Assembly: GCA_030950085.1 (NCBI GenBank)
Contig: JAUZRW010000109.1
Span: forward strand, 1-55,344
DNA: 55,344 nucleotides
Direction of reading: 5' to 3'
Source: Anaerolineae bacterium
Lineage (GTDB): Bacteria; Chloroflexota; Anaerolineae; Aggregatilineales; Phototrophicaceae
The notes beneath the pieces are model-generated. The model saw nothing but the letters and a program-made list of their open reading frames with translations. It was not told where the DNA came from and did no database searches. Positions within the stretch are counted from its first letter, which is position 1, and each line of letters starts with the position of its first letter. Below, piece after piece: positions 1 to 8,232 of the stretch. A program made the translations under genes and the position numbers.

Positions 1-399
1 GCACAAAATATGGCACGCGATTATCCATGGCTCGGTGTGGGATTAGGAAATTATGAAATAGCCTATGAAGAATATCGACTGATTAATTGGGATGAAGCAC
101 TTGGACATGCACATAACTACTACTTGAATATTCTAGCTGAGGCTGGCATGATTGGCTTTTTTGCTTATTTGGGTTTATGGGGCAGTATATTATGGTTTAC
201 ATGGGTTGCGCGTTCACATCCTGATATTATTAATAGGTCACTGATGGTTGGCTTATTTGGAACTTGGGTCTATCTTACGTTTCATAGTTTGCTAGATAAT
301 CTGTATGTCAATAATCTTTTTATACATTTAGGTGTTATGCTTGGACTTCTTAATATCGTTTATCAACAAATAAAGCAATCCTATATAGAGGTAAAATGA
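1..399 (+). CDS. O-antigen ligase/polymerase-like membrane protein, C-terminal part (truncated by window edge)
   Basis: The reading frame is open at the first base, so only the last 132 or so residues are present. The visible part begins with a hydrophilic loop (GVGLGNYE, then HAHNYYLNILAEAG) typical of the large periplasmic loop and following helix of the Wzy/WaaL O-antigen ligase family. Three hydrophobic segments and a short basic tail follow. Members of this family polymerise or ligate lipid-linked surface glycans at the membrane. The stop overlaps the GtrA start (ATGA), so the two are co-transcribed. Family assignment is good; the exact reaction cannot be told from a C-terminal fragment. 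Confidence 0.7.
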   Translation, partial: AQNMARDYPWLGVGLGNYEIAYEEYRLINWDEALGHAHNYYLNILAEAGMIGFFAYLGLWGSILWFTWVARSHPDIINRSLMVGLFGTWVYLTFHSLLDNLYVNNLFIHLGVMLGLLNIVYQQIKQSYIEVK

Positions 400-971
400 C
401 ACAGGCAAGTAGTATTCCTACGCAAAATGAAGAACCCCGCGCTATCCGCACACCAATTGATGGTATTATTGTTGCTGTTGCTAATAGAGTTGGTGGTTCA
501 AAAGCAAAGGAAGTTGAACGTTTTCTCAAGTTTGCATCTGTAGGTACTCTGGGTGCGATGATTGATTTGGGAACATCGCTTATCCTGCTCAAATTGATTT
601 TTGACCCACGTGATACATTACAATATCTTACGGCAGCAACAATTTCGTTTGTGGCGGCTGTTATGAGTAATTTTTTCTGGAATAGGTACTGGACTTATCC
701 TGATTCGCGGTCACGCTCGATTCAGCGTCAACTTATTCAGTTTGCAATCGTTAGTGTGAGTGGCTGGGCTGGGCGTACAATCTGGCTACGAACGACAAAA
801 TCTCTATTTGAGAAAGCTGTCACTAGAATGGCTGCTTATTCTAGTTTGCAGATTGACGAAGTGACGACAGCATTGATTGGGGGAATGATAGCAATTCTTA
901 TTGGTATCTTTGTGGTGATGATTTGGAATTTCTTTGTGAATCGCTATTGGACATATAACGACATTGACTAA
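396..971 (+). CDS. GtrA-family membrane protein
   Basis: 191 residues with four predicted membrane helices (about 46-66, 78-98, 113-131, 155-180). Two copies of the family signature (FFWNRYWTY near residue 90, FFVNRYWTY near 182) follow the second and last helices. GtrA proteins are thought to flip or position polyprenyl-phosphate-linked sugars for surface-glycan assembly. The start ATG overlaps the upstream stop and the 3' end overlaps the next glycosyltransferase by 8 bases. It is slightly longer than a typical GtrA (120-150) because of a polar N-terminal tail of about 40 residues and an inserted loop after the third helix. Confidence 0.85.
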   Translation: MTQASSIPTQNEEPRAIRTPIDGIIVAVANRVGGSKAKEVERFLKFASVGTLGAMIDLGTSLILLKLIFDPRDTLQYLTAATISFVAAVMSNFFWNRYWTYPDSRSRSIQRQLIQFAIVSVSGWAGRTIWLRTTKSLFEKAVTRMAAYSSLQIDEVTTALIGGMIAILIGIFVVMIWNFFVNRYWTYNDID

Positions 972-2112
972 ACATTCAACGATTGCAATAGACTATACTC
1001 CGGCTTATGAACAGGGTGGCGGTATCGGGCGCTTAGTTCGTGATTTAGTTGCTGCTCTTGCTCGATATGATACGGAAACAGCTTATCGTTTATTTGTTTC
1101 TGGTGTATCTCAATCTACTTTACCTCTTTCGCTTGCACCTAATTTTTCTTGGAAGCTAACTCGTATTTCTCCGAAGTGGCTTGCTCGTATTTGGCAACGC
1201 GCACGACTCCCCTTACCTGTAGAACTATTTGTTGGTCAGGTTGATTTATATCACGCGACTGATTTTGTCTTACCACCAACGCGTTCTGCTACACGAACAG
1301 TTGTTACAGTGCATGATTTATCTTTTGTGCGCGTTCCGGATGCAGCAAGCCCACGTTTGAAGGCATATCTGGATGTGGTTGTACCTCGCTCGATTCGGTT
1401 AGCTGATCATGTTATTGCAGATTCGCAGGCAACAAAAATTGATTTGATGGATTTATATGCTACCCCGTTAGAGAAAATTACTGTTTTGCTGAGTGGTGTA
1501 GATAGTCGCTATAATAATGTGCTGGGTGTTCCTTCAATGACTATACGAAATAAATATAATATCCCAGAAACTCCCTATCTATTCACAATCGGTACAGTAC
1601 AACCGAGAAAAAACTATAGTCGTGTGATACGAGCCTTAAAGATTTTGCGCGAACGGGGATATGATTTATGCCTTGTTATCGCCGGAGGCAAGGGTTGGCT
1701 AGAAAACGAGATGGTTCAAACAATCGAGGCAACAGGTATGTCGGATTATGTGAATCTCATTGGCTTTGTCGATGAAGAAGATTTACCTGTTCTCTATCAA
1801 GGTGCAGAGTGCGTTGCTTTCCCATCACTATACGAAGGATTTGGCTTTCCTGTCCTAGAAGGTATGGCTTGTGGAACACCTGTTATCACTTCTAATATCT
1901 CATCGCTACCAGAAGTTGCTGGAGATGCTGCCTTACTCGTGAATCCACTGGATGTAGAAGAGATAGCACACGCAATCCAACGCATTTTAGATGATTCCCA
2001 ACTCAAGGCAACACTTATTCAGCGTGGATTGGAACAAGTCAAGCACTTCACATGGGAAAAATCCGCCAAACAATTGAAACAAATCTATACCCACGTATTG
2101 GCTACTACATAA
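964..2112 (+). CDS. Glycosyltransferase family 4 (GT-B fold)
   Basis: 382 residues starting at a TTG inside the GtrA 3' end. The N-terminal half has the acceptor-side Gly-rich loop (EQGGGIGR, residues 16-23) and the VHDLSF motif. The C-terminal half has GTVQPRKN and the E-x7-E retaining-transferase motif ([11 protein letters not shown]), followed by the GTPVITS and [13 protein letters not shown] segments that bind the nucleotide-sugar. These are hallmarks of GT4 mannosyl/glucosyl/rhamnosyltransferases acting on the cytoplasmic face. Its position after an O-antigen-ligase-like gene and GtrA points to surface-polysaccharide assembly. The donor and acceptor sugars are not determinable. Confidence 0.9.
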   Translation: MTKHSTIAIDYTPAYEQGGGIGRLVRDLVAALARYDTETAYRLFVSGVSQSTLPLSLAPNFSWKLTRISPKWLARIWQRARLPLPVELFVGQVDLYHATDFVLPPTRSATRTVVTVHDLSFVRVPDAASPRLKAYLDVVVPRSIRLADHVIADSQATKIDLMDLYATPLEKITVLLSGVDSRYNNVLGVPSMTIRNKYNIPETPYLFTIGTVQPRKNYSRVIRALKILRERGYDLCLVIAGGKGWLENEMVQTIEATGMSDYVNLIGFVDEEDLPVLYQGAECVAFPSLYEGFGFPVLEGMACGTPVITSNISSLPEVAGDAALLVNPLDVEEIAHAIQRILDDSQLKATLIQRGLEQVKHFTWEKSAKQLKQIYTHVLATT

Positions 2113-2170
2113 TACAATCCGTACTATAATGACAGTAGAACAAATCACAATCGAGAAAAGGTGCTAATTG

Positions 2171-2665
2171 ATGGATGGGAAGAAAATTTCTGATTCGTGT
2201 GTCACACTGAGCCATATGATGGGTCCACAAGATGCTAATGGTCTCGGTAATGTGCATGGTGGCATTATCATGAAACTCGCTGATGAAGCCGGTGGACTTG
2301 CTGCTATTCGTCATGCCCAAGCGCCAGCCGTTACTATTGCCGTGGATTCAATGACCTTTATGCACCCCATTCATATTGGCAATTTTGTTGAATTCAAAGC
2401 AGAATTAACTTATGTAGGTCGTACCTCAATGGAAGTACGTGTAGAAGTCATCCGTGAAAACCCACTGACAGGCGAACGTATTATCAGCAATACAGCCTAT
2501 TATGTTTATGTCGCACTGGATAACACAGGTCGCCCAAAACCTGTACCCCCTCTCATTTACGAAACAGATGAGCAAAAAGCACGCGCCGAACTTGCCAAAG
2601 AACGTCAAGCCTACCGCAAAGAACAACGTGCTAAAGAAGAGGAACTCCAAAATGGCAGAAAATAA
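2171..2665 (+). CDS. Hotdog-fold acyl-CoA thioesterase
   Basis: 164 residues from ATG 2171 (a TTG one codon upstream is also possible; AGAAAAGG lies just before it). A sequence TATAAT at 2125-2130 may be its -10 box. The protein carries the YciA/BACH-type pattern: NGLGNVHGGIIMKLADEAGG (catalytic Asn/His region followed by the long hotdog helix), then the AVDSMTFMHPIHIGN strand. The last 35 residues are charged and probably helical. Such enzymes hydrolyse acyl-CoAs to free acid and CoA in the cytoplasm. The stop lies 14 bases inside the downstream AAA+ gene, so translation is probably coupled. Confidence 0.85.
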   Translation: MDGKKISDSCVTLSHMMGPQDANGLGNVHGGIIMKLADEAGGLAAIRHAQAPAVTIAVDSMTFMHPIHIGNFVEFKAELTYVGRTSMEVRVEVIRENPLTGERIISNTAYYVYVALDNTGRPKPVPPLIYETDEQKARAELAKERQAYRKEQRAKEEELQNGRK

Positions 2666-3818
2666 GGGGAATACATCGGCTTTAATGCGGCTTCTCGGAG
2701 ATTACAGTTATAAGCGCATCACCGATATACCCGAACCGGATTTGGGTCTAGCAGAACACCGTCCTTATCCATTTATTGCTGTCGTCGGACAAGTAGAAAT
2801 GCGGACTGCCCTACTCTTAGCTGTCATCAACCCAGCCATTGGTGGCGTTTTACTGATTGGTCCGCGTGGGACAGGCAAGACCACAGCCGTTCGCAGTATT
2901 ACAGGTATTCTGCCTCATATTGAAGTGAGCGACTGTGAAGAGAGTGTACTGCCCGAAGATTTGGAAAATCTTGACGAAGAAGATGCTAAAAACCTCTATC
3001 CTGATTGTTACGAAAAGTTCAAAAAAAGAGAAACTATCTCACATTATGAAGCGGTACGCCTTGTGGAATTACCCTTAAACGCCCGTATTGAAGATGTTGT
3101 TGGCGGACTCAATGAACGGGCAGCAGTCCATCGTAATCTCGTGCGTGTCGAACGCGGTATTTTATCTCGCGCTGATAATAATATCCTTTACGTGGATGAA
3201 GTCAATTTGCTTGATGACCAAATAGTCGATGTTATCTTAGATGCAGCAGCACAAGGGTCATATACAGTACGGCGTGGTGCTGTTTCCGGCACATATCGCG
3301 CTCGTTTTGTATTGGTCGGCTCGATGAACCCCGAAGAGGGTCGTTTACGCCCACAAATCCTTGACCGCTTTGGTCTCCGTGTTAATGTGCGTGGATTGAT
3401 GAATCCCGAAGACCGTTCTGAAATTTATCATCGAGTTCGTGCCTATCGTCGCAACCCTACACGATTTATTCGTCAATGGGAAGCAGAGACAACCGCCGCA
3501 GAAGAAGATATTATTATTGCCCGTGAACTCTTGAAAGACACGACTATCCCTGACAATGCGCTACAATGTGGGCTTGAACTCATACAAAAACTAGAAATCG
3601 ACTCGCATCGTGCTGAATATACCATGTTTGAAGCGGCACGCGCTTATACGGCTGCTGATGGTCGTGTCGAAGTGACGATAAGCGATATTCGCGCTGTTGC
3701 AGCGATGGCGTTGCGTCAACGTCGCAGCGAATTTATGCTGAATTTCTTCACAAACCAAGTTGAAGAAGACAAACAGATTAACAAAATACTCGATGATATA
3801 TCTCCAGAGGATTCATGA
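2652..3818 (+). CDS. bchI: BchI-type magnesium chelatase ATPase subunit (AAA+)
   Basis: 388 residues from ATG 2652. A 50-residue upstream extension of the frame lies inside the thioesterase gene and is not family-like. Walker A is GPRGTGKTT (residues 70-78), Walker B ILYVDE (178-183), sensor Asn in VGSMNPEEG (near 226) and Arg 239 in LDRFGLR. The C-terminal lid is helical and ends with acidic residues. The length and the inserts between Walker A and B match subunit I of magnesium chelatase, which drives Mg2+ insertion into protoporphyrin with BchD and BchH. Neither partner lies in the window. It may serve bacteriochlorophyll synthesis, or be a stand-alone AAA+ motor, as BchI homologues also occur outside phototrophs. 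Confidence 0.8.
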   Translation: MAENKGNTSALMRLLGDYSYKRITDIPEPDLGLAEHRPYPFIAVVGQVEMRTALLLAVINPAIGGVLLIGPRGTGKTTAVRSITGILPHIEVSDCEESVLPEDLENLDEEDAKNLYPDCYEKFKKRETISHYEAVRLVELPLNARIEDVVGGLNERAAVHRNLVRVERGILSRADNNILYVDEVNLLDDQIVDVILDAAAQGSYTVRRGAVSGTYRARFVLVGSMNPEEGRLRPQILDRFGLRVNVRGLMNPEDRSEIYHRVRAYRRNPTRFIRQWEAETTAAEEDIIIARELLKDTTIPDNALQCGLELIQKLEIDSHRAEYTMFEAARAYTAADGRVEVTISDIRAVAAMALRQRRSEFMLNFFTNQVEEDKQINKILDDISPEDS

Positions 3819-4429
3819 CAGTAACGCAACAAAATCGCATTCTCATAATAGCCTTCCCTCTTGCTATCATCGCTTACTTACTACCATGGGCTATCAATAC
3901 GACAACAGGTTTAACACTCGGAGGATATGACTTAGCCGAATGGCTGAGTCTGCACCCTGCCACCCACCCGTCTCGTATTCCAACTCTGTTATTGCGCGGT
4001 CAATTACTCATTCTAACACTTATTATTGTATGGACTACCAAGAAACCCCTATTCACAAACGAATGGTGGTTACGCTGTATCATTGTGGGATTACTTGTTA
4101 TAGCGCAATTACCACCGCCTGAGTTTCTCGCGTGGACGGGCGACCAAAATCAACGGCAACAAGCACTATTAGCAATTCTCAGCTTGATAGGAGGCATTGT
4201 CGGTTTAACAGGAATTTTGTACCGCGTTAGACCGTATTTATTGATAGTTGTGATTATCATCGGGTTATTAGCGGTTATTTACGTTCTAACACAAATTCAA
4301 ACGCGAATGCAAGATTTTGTACTAAAAGCAACTTTGGGGATTGGTGGCATAAGTTTGATTGTAGTTTACGTGGTTTTGCTCGTTATTTATACTTTAGAGT
4401 GTCTGAAAGCAAACAGGGGGCATGAATGA
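3815..4429 (+). CDS. Hypothetical polytopic membrane protein (six helices)
   Basis: 204 residues, start ATG overlapping the upstream stop (ATGA). Hydrophobic segments lie at about 8-26, 57-74, 84-104, 115-135, 140-158 and 174-194, with short polar loops and no recognisable catalytic motif. I do not recognise the family. Tight coupling to the BchI-type ATPase gene suggests co-expression, but gives no function. Confidence 0.6.
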   Translation: MTVTQQNRILIIAFPLAIIAYLLPWAINTTTGLTLGGYDLAEWLSLHPATHPSRIPTLLLRGQLLILTLIIVWTTKKPLFTNEWWLRCIIVGLLVIAQLPPPEFLAWTGDQNQRQQALLAILSLIGGIVGLTGILYRVRPYLLIVVIIIGLLAVIYVLTQIQTRMQDFVLKATLGIGGISLIVVYVVLLVIYTLECLKANRGHE

Positions 4430-4438
4430 ACGCCCCTG
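4414..4438 (+). terminator. Possible terminator hairpin overlapping the membrane-protein stop
   Basis: CAGGGGGC and GCCCCTG can form a bulged stem with a 10-base loop across the stop codon, between two convergent genes. There is no clear T-run, so the call is weak. Confidence 0.35.
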
Positions 4439-4463
4439 CTTACAATCACTTTACTGATGAACG

Positions 4464-4700
4464 TTAGCTCATATGCGCTTGGATATAGTCAACGATTTGC
4501 CCAACAGTTTCAATCTTCTGGGCATCCTCATCGCTAATTTCACTCTCAAATTCTTCTTCAAACTGCATAATCAGTTCAACTAAATCGAGCGAATCTGCTT
4601 CAAGGTCATCACGGAAACTCGCAGTAGTTGTCACCCGACCTTCTTCAACACCTAGCACATCCACTACAATAGCTGTCACACGTTCTTGAATTGATGTCAT
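4464..4700 (-). CDS. acpP: Acyl carrier protein
   Basis: 78 residues from the ATG at 4700, preceded by a strong GGGAGGGG ribosome site. A longer frame reaching 4805 would add a hydrophobic leader unlike any ACP. The phosphopantetheine attachment motif [12 protein letters not shown] is present (Ser 37), followed by the acidic helix [14 protein letters not shown] and the VGQIVDYI helix, as in fatty-acid-synthesis ACPs. The prosthetic arm carries growing acyl chains in the cytoplasm. The gene stands alone, divergent from fni, and not next to other fab genes here. Confidence 0.93.
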   Translation of the reverse strand: MTSIQERVTAIVVDVLGVEEGRVTTTASFRDDLEADSLDLVELIMQFEEEFESEISDEDAQKIETVGQIVDYIQAHMS

Positions 4701-4884
4701 ACTTCCCCTCCCATAGTTCGTGGAGTTAGTTCGTACAGAATAAAGCAGGAATATTATACCTATAATCACTAGCGTTGCTAGTCCTATTGGGACAGTTATT
4801 GACACGTCTTATGTTCAAATGTACGATAACAACACACTCAAAACATCAGACAATACCTCAACTATGCTTAAGGAACACCGTAGA

Positions 4885-5931
4885 ATGCCAGAAGTCACGG
4901 AACAGCCTTCAACTGAAAGTCGCAAAGTTGACCATGTTCGTATTAACCTTGAAGAAAATGTTAATTTCCCCAACTTAACCACGGGTCTCGAAAAATATCG
5001 ATTTCTCCACTGTGCTGTTCCAGAGCTAAATCTTGAAAATGTCAATACATCTACTACGATTTTTGGTAAAACACTTAATGCCCCTATTTTAATTTCGTCC
5101 ATGACAGGGGGGGCTGAACTCGCTAATCGCATTAATCGCAATCTGGCACAAGCCGCACAAAAACATCGTATTGCTATGGGGCTAGGCTCACAACGGGCAG
5201 CTTTAGAAGATGAAGCACTAGCCTACACATTTCGGATTCGGGATATCGCCCCAGATATTCTCCTGTTCGCAAATATGGGAGCTGTGCAACTCAATTATGG
5301 CTATGATGCTGAAGATATGCAGCGTGCTGTAGAAATGGTACAAGCAGATGCCTTAATTTTACACTTTAATGTTTTGCAAGAGGCTGTTCAACCAGAGGGT
5401 GATACCAATTTTGCAGGGATTCTAAAAAAGGTTGAGCAAGTATGTCACATTGTTAATGTGCCTGTGATTGCAAAAGAAGTGGGCTGGGGCTTTTCAAAAG
5501 AGAACGTGCGTCATCTAAGCAATGCTGGTATTGCTGCAATTGATGTTGCGGGGTCTGGTGGTACATCTTGGAGTGAAGTTGAATATCATCGTGCGCCGAC
5601 AGCATTTCATGCACAAGTAGCACGCGCTTTTGCCGATTGGGGTATTCCCACAGCAGATGCTATCCAGTATGCACGGTCAACAAATCCTGATTTGCTGGTT
5701 TTTGCCAGTGGTGGCTTACGAGATGGTGTCGATATCGCAAAAAGTATCGCTCTGGGTGCAAATCTCGCTGGATTAGCGAGCCCTTTTCTTAAAGCGGCTA
5801 ATCAATCACCAGAGGCTGTTGATGACTTAATCCACATTTTGACAACTCAACTACGAATAGCTATGTTTTGTAGTGCTACATCTAATATTCATGAATTAGG
5901 CAAAGCGCCTCTTATTACAACAGAAGGATAG
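4885..5931 (+). CDS. fni: Type 2 isopentenyl-diphosphate Delta-isomerase (FMN-dependent)
   Basis: 348 residues from ATG 4885, chosen because AAGGA lies 10 bases upstream; ATGs at 4819 and 4864 would add a non-conserved tail. Motifs in order: RKVDHVRI near the N-terminus, SSMTGG (flavin binding), GLGSQRA, HFNVLQEAVQPEGD, IAKEVGWG, DVAGSGGTSWSEVE and FASGGLRDGVDIAKSIALGA (TIM-barrel phosphate/FMN site). The enzyme interconverts IPP and DMAPP using reduced FMN. The polyprenyl synthase gene begins 5 bases after the stop, so the pair supplies and condenses C5 units. Confidence 0.95.
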   Translation: MPEVTEQPSTESRKVDHVRINLEENVNFPNLTTGLEKYRFLHCAVPELNLENVNTSTTIFGKTLNAPILISSMTGGAELANRINRNLAQAAQKHRIAMGLGSQRAALEDEALAYTFRIRDIAPDILLFANMGAVQLNYGYDAEDMQRAVEMVQADALILHFNVLQEAVQPEGDTNFAGILKKVEQVCHIVNVPVIAKEVGWGFSKENVRHLSNAGIAAIDVAGSGGTSWSEVEYHRAPTAFHAQVARAFADWGIPTADAIQYARSTNPDLLVFASGGLRDGVDIAKSIALGANLAGLASPFLKAANQSPEAVDDLIHILTTQLRIAMFCSATSNIHELGKAPLITTEG

Positions 5932-5936
5932 TCCAC

Positions 5937-6947
5937 TTGGTTAAACAAATTATTGGGCGTTATGCTGTTGAGTTTGACCGCTTTATGCGCGAAACTGTTG
6001 CTAAGAATCTCACAGACGAAAATGGTTATGGTGTGATGGTGCGCTATGCAATGGGCTGGGTCAATGAAGATGATACACCCTATTCTAAAACAACTGGGAA
6101 ACGCCTACGTCCTACACTGCTTTTATTGTGTAACGAGACTGCATCTGGTAATTGGAAACATGCTCTAGCAGCAGCTTCCGCAGTAGAACTTCTACATAAT
6201 TTTTCTCTCATTCATGATGATATTCAGGATGTCAGTGATTTAAGGCATGGTCGTCCTACAGTGTGGAAAATTTGGGGAACAGCAAATGCTATTAATGCAG
6301 GTGATGCCATGTTCGCTCTCGCGTATACATCCATGCAACGCTTGACTGAATACGTTTCTACTGAGCAAGCATTGAAAGCATGGCAAATTTTCAATCACAC
6401 TAACTTGGAACTCACTCGTGGGCAGCATCTTGATATGCGCTTTGAGACGCTTGATAAAGTGGCAGTGGGTGATTATATCTCTATGATTCATGGCAAGACC
6501 GCAGCATTGTTGGCAACTTGCGCTCAATTAGGGGCGCTTATTGCAACTGATAATGATGAGATAGCCCAATATTATCGAGATTTTGGTCTCAATATAGGTA
6601 TTGCGTTCCAAATTCGAGATGATATTTTGGGTATTTGGGGCGAGCCTGATATCACAGGGAAATCTGCTGCTACGGATATCATCTCACGGAAAAAGTCTTT
6701 ACCGATACTGTATGGTTTGGAGCAAAGTAATTTATTTGTTCAATTGTATACAAAACCTACTTTTAATGATAAAGATGTTCTGTATGCAGTTGAATTACTG
6801 GATAATATCAATGCACAAAAATATGCACGAGAACAAGAAGCTCTTTATTATGAAAAAGCGATGACTGCCTTAGAAGCTGCTCAACCAACGGGAGACACCT
6901 CTATGCTACGAGGATTTGTTGATTTTCTATTCCAACGAGACTACTAA
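5937..6947 (+). CDS. Polyprenyl diphosphate synthase (trans-isoprenyl family)
   Basis: 336 residues from TTG 5937, with AGAAGGA upstream. The first Asp-rich motif is complete (HDDIQD, Asp 94, 95 and 98) and preceded by GKRLRP, the IPP-binding Arg loop. The second motif reads RDDILG (Asp 228-229, Gly 232), keeping two of the usual three Asp, then GKSAATDIISRKKS. The enzyme condenses IPP onto allylic diphosphates, probably to C15-C20 or longer; the product length cannot be read with confidence. Translationally close to fni. Confidence 0.9.
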   Translation: MVKQIIGRYAVEFDRFMRETVAKNLTDENGYGVMVRYAMGWVNEDDTPYSKTTGKRLRPTLLLLCNETASGNWKHALAAASAVELLHNFSLIHDDIQDVSDLRHGRPTVWKIWGTANAINAGDAMFALAYTSMQRLTEYVSTEQALKAWQIFNHTNLELTRGQHLDMRFETLDKVAVGDYISMIHGKTAALLATCAQLGALIATDNDEIAQYYRDFGLNIGIAFQIRDDILGIWGEPDITGKSAATDIISRKKSLPILYGLEQSNLFVQLYTKPTFNDKDVLYAVELLDNINAQKYAREQEALYYEKAMTALEAAQPTGDTSMLRGFVDFLFQRDY

Positions 6948-8119
6948 ATTAAATCACGAATTACAGCATTACTGAGTAAGCGTCCAGCCTTTGTTAGACG
7001 AATTACATTATCATCGACATACAATAAACCATAATCTTGATGTTTTTTTATCGCCTCTGTATGAAGGTCTACAATATCAATATCAAATCGCTTTTGAAAT
7101 ATTTGACGCTGAATACCCTCTTTGACCATTCGTAATCCCATCATAATGGTTTCTGATATTTCGTCATTACGAGTAACATGAATAGCTTTAGATACAGCCG
7201 GTGTGCGTGGGAAGTCTAATTTTTTATTAGGTGATTTCAAAGCGTTGATATACTTCTGCGGTGAACGCATTACAATATAACGAACACCCTTTGCATAACC
7301 ATGTGCGCCGGATCCAAGCCCTAAATATTGATGGTTGCGCCAGTATTGCATGTTGTGTAGTGACTCAAAGCTAGGTTTTGCCCAATTACTAATTTCATAC
7401 TGTTCAAAGCCTGCCTTATTGAGTTTTTCTGTCATTAGGTCATACATATCGGCTGCTAAATCATCATCCGGTGTTGGGATTGTGCCTTGTGCAATTTTCG
7501 CTTTAAGAGGCGTGCCACCTTCAAGGATTAAATTATAGGATGATACATTTTGAATCCCTAAATCAATAACTATATTGAGTGTATGTTCCCAATCCTTGAG
7601 GGTTTGATAAGGGGTGCCAAAGATAATATCAATACTAAGATTGTCAAATCTTGCTTTCTTCGCGTCAGTAATTGCTTGGAGAACAGTTTCTATATTATGG
7701 TTTCGATTAAATAATGTTAGAATTTGCTGATTCGCACTTTGCATTCCAATGCTCAGGCGATTGAATCCAATTTTGCGTAAATCCTGTAAGTATTCTAATG
7801 TTAAATCATTGGGGTTTGATTCTAAACTTATTTCTGCGCTATTGACTATGCGAAAGATGTCGCGGAGAGTATCAAAGATTGATTTGTATTGTTTTACAGA
7901 CAAAAGGCTAGGCGTACCACCACCGAAAAATATCGTTCCGACAGGTAATTCAGGATTTGATGCGCCAACAAAATGAATTTCCTTTATTAATGCCTCAACG
8001 AATTGTGGTATTATAGCTTCGAGTTCTGTATAAGTATTAAAGGCGCAGTACGAACACATTGTTTCGCAAAATGGAATATGGATATATAGTGATAGGTAAT
8101 CTTTGGGTTGAATAGTCAA
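6944..8119 (-). CDS. hemW: HemW-like radical SAM protein (heme chaperone / coproporphyrinogen dehydrogenase-like)
   Basis: 391 residues from a TTG at 8119, chosen because AGGAGAGGG lies 8-9 bases upstream; another TTG at 8155 adds 12 residues. The start LSLYIHIPFCETMCSYCAF carries the CxxxCxxC cluster motif with the extra Cys-Ala-Phe spacing used to separate HemW from true HemN. FFGGGTPS and the GSGAHGY motif follow, with a HemN C-terminal domain. HemW binds heme and is thought to deliver it to respiratory proteins. Its 3' end overlaps the convergent prenyl-synthase gene by four bases. Confidence 0.88.
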   Translation of the reverse strand: MTIQPKDYLSLYIHIPFCETMCSYCAFNTYTELEAIIPQFVEALIKEIHFVGASNPELPVGTIFFGGGTPSLLSVKQYKSIFDTLRDIFRIVNSAEISLESNPNDLTLEYLQDLRKIGFNRLSIGMQSANQQILTLFNRNHNIETVLQAITDAKKARFDNLSIDIIFGTPYQTLKDWEHTLNIVIDLGIQNVSSYNLILEGGTPLKAKIAQGTIPTPDDDLAADMYDLMTEKLNKAGFEQYEISNWAKPSFESLHNMQYWRNHQYLGLGSGAHGYAKGVRYIVMRSPQKYINALKSPNKKLDFPRTPAVSKAIHVTRNDEISETIMMGLRMVKEGIQRQIFQKRFDIDIVDLHTEAIKKHQDYGLLYVDDNVIRLTKAGRLLSNAVIRDLI

Positions 8120-8142
8120 ACGAAAATGACCCTCTCCTACGA

Positions 8143-8171
8143 TTGCAGTATCCAAATAGGTTCAATATAAT
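8143..8171 (+). promoter_or_regulatory. Candidate sigma-70 promoter of the kinase/phosphatase cluster
   Basis: TTGCAG (8143-8148), a 17-base spacer, then a perfect TATAAT (8166-8171), about 60 bases before the kinase start. It lies partly inside the 5' end of the divergent hemW gene. Confidence 0.5.
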
Positions 8172-8232
8172 AATTCAATAGTAACAGTTTGATAAAGTGC
8201 CACTCTTGAGATAAATAGGAAGCGTGGGGATT

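Noticed and set aside
2502-2651. 50-residue N-terminal extension of the BchI frame
   Set aside because: It lies wholly inside the thioesterase gene, lacks family similarity, and the family N-terminus starts at ATG 2652.
2652-3818. Reading the organism as phototrophic because of BchI
   Set aside because: No BchD, BchH or reaction-centre gene is in the window, and BchI-like ATPases also occur in non-phototrophs.
4701-4805. Hydrophobic N-terminal extension of the acyl carrier protein frame
   Set aside because: ACPs are cytosolic and 75-80 residues; a strong ribosome site sits directly before ATG 4700.
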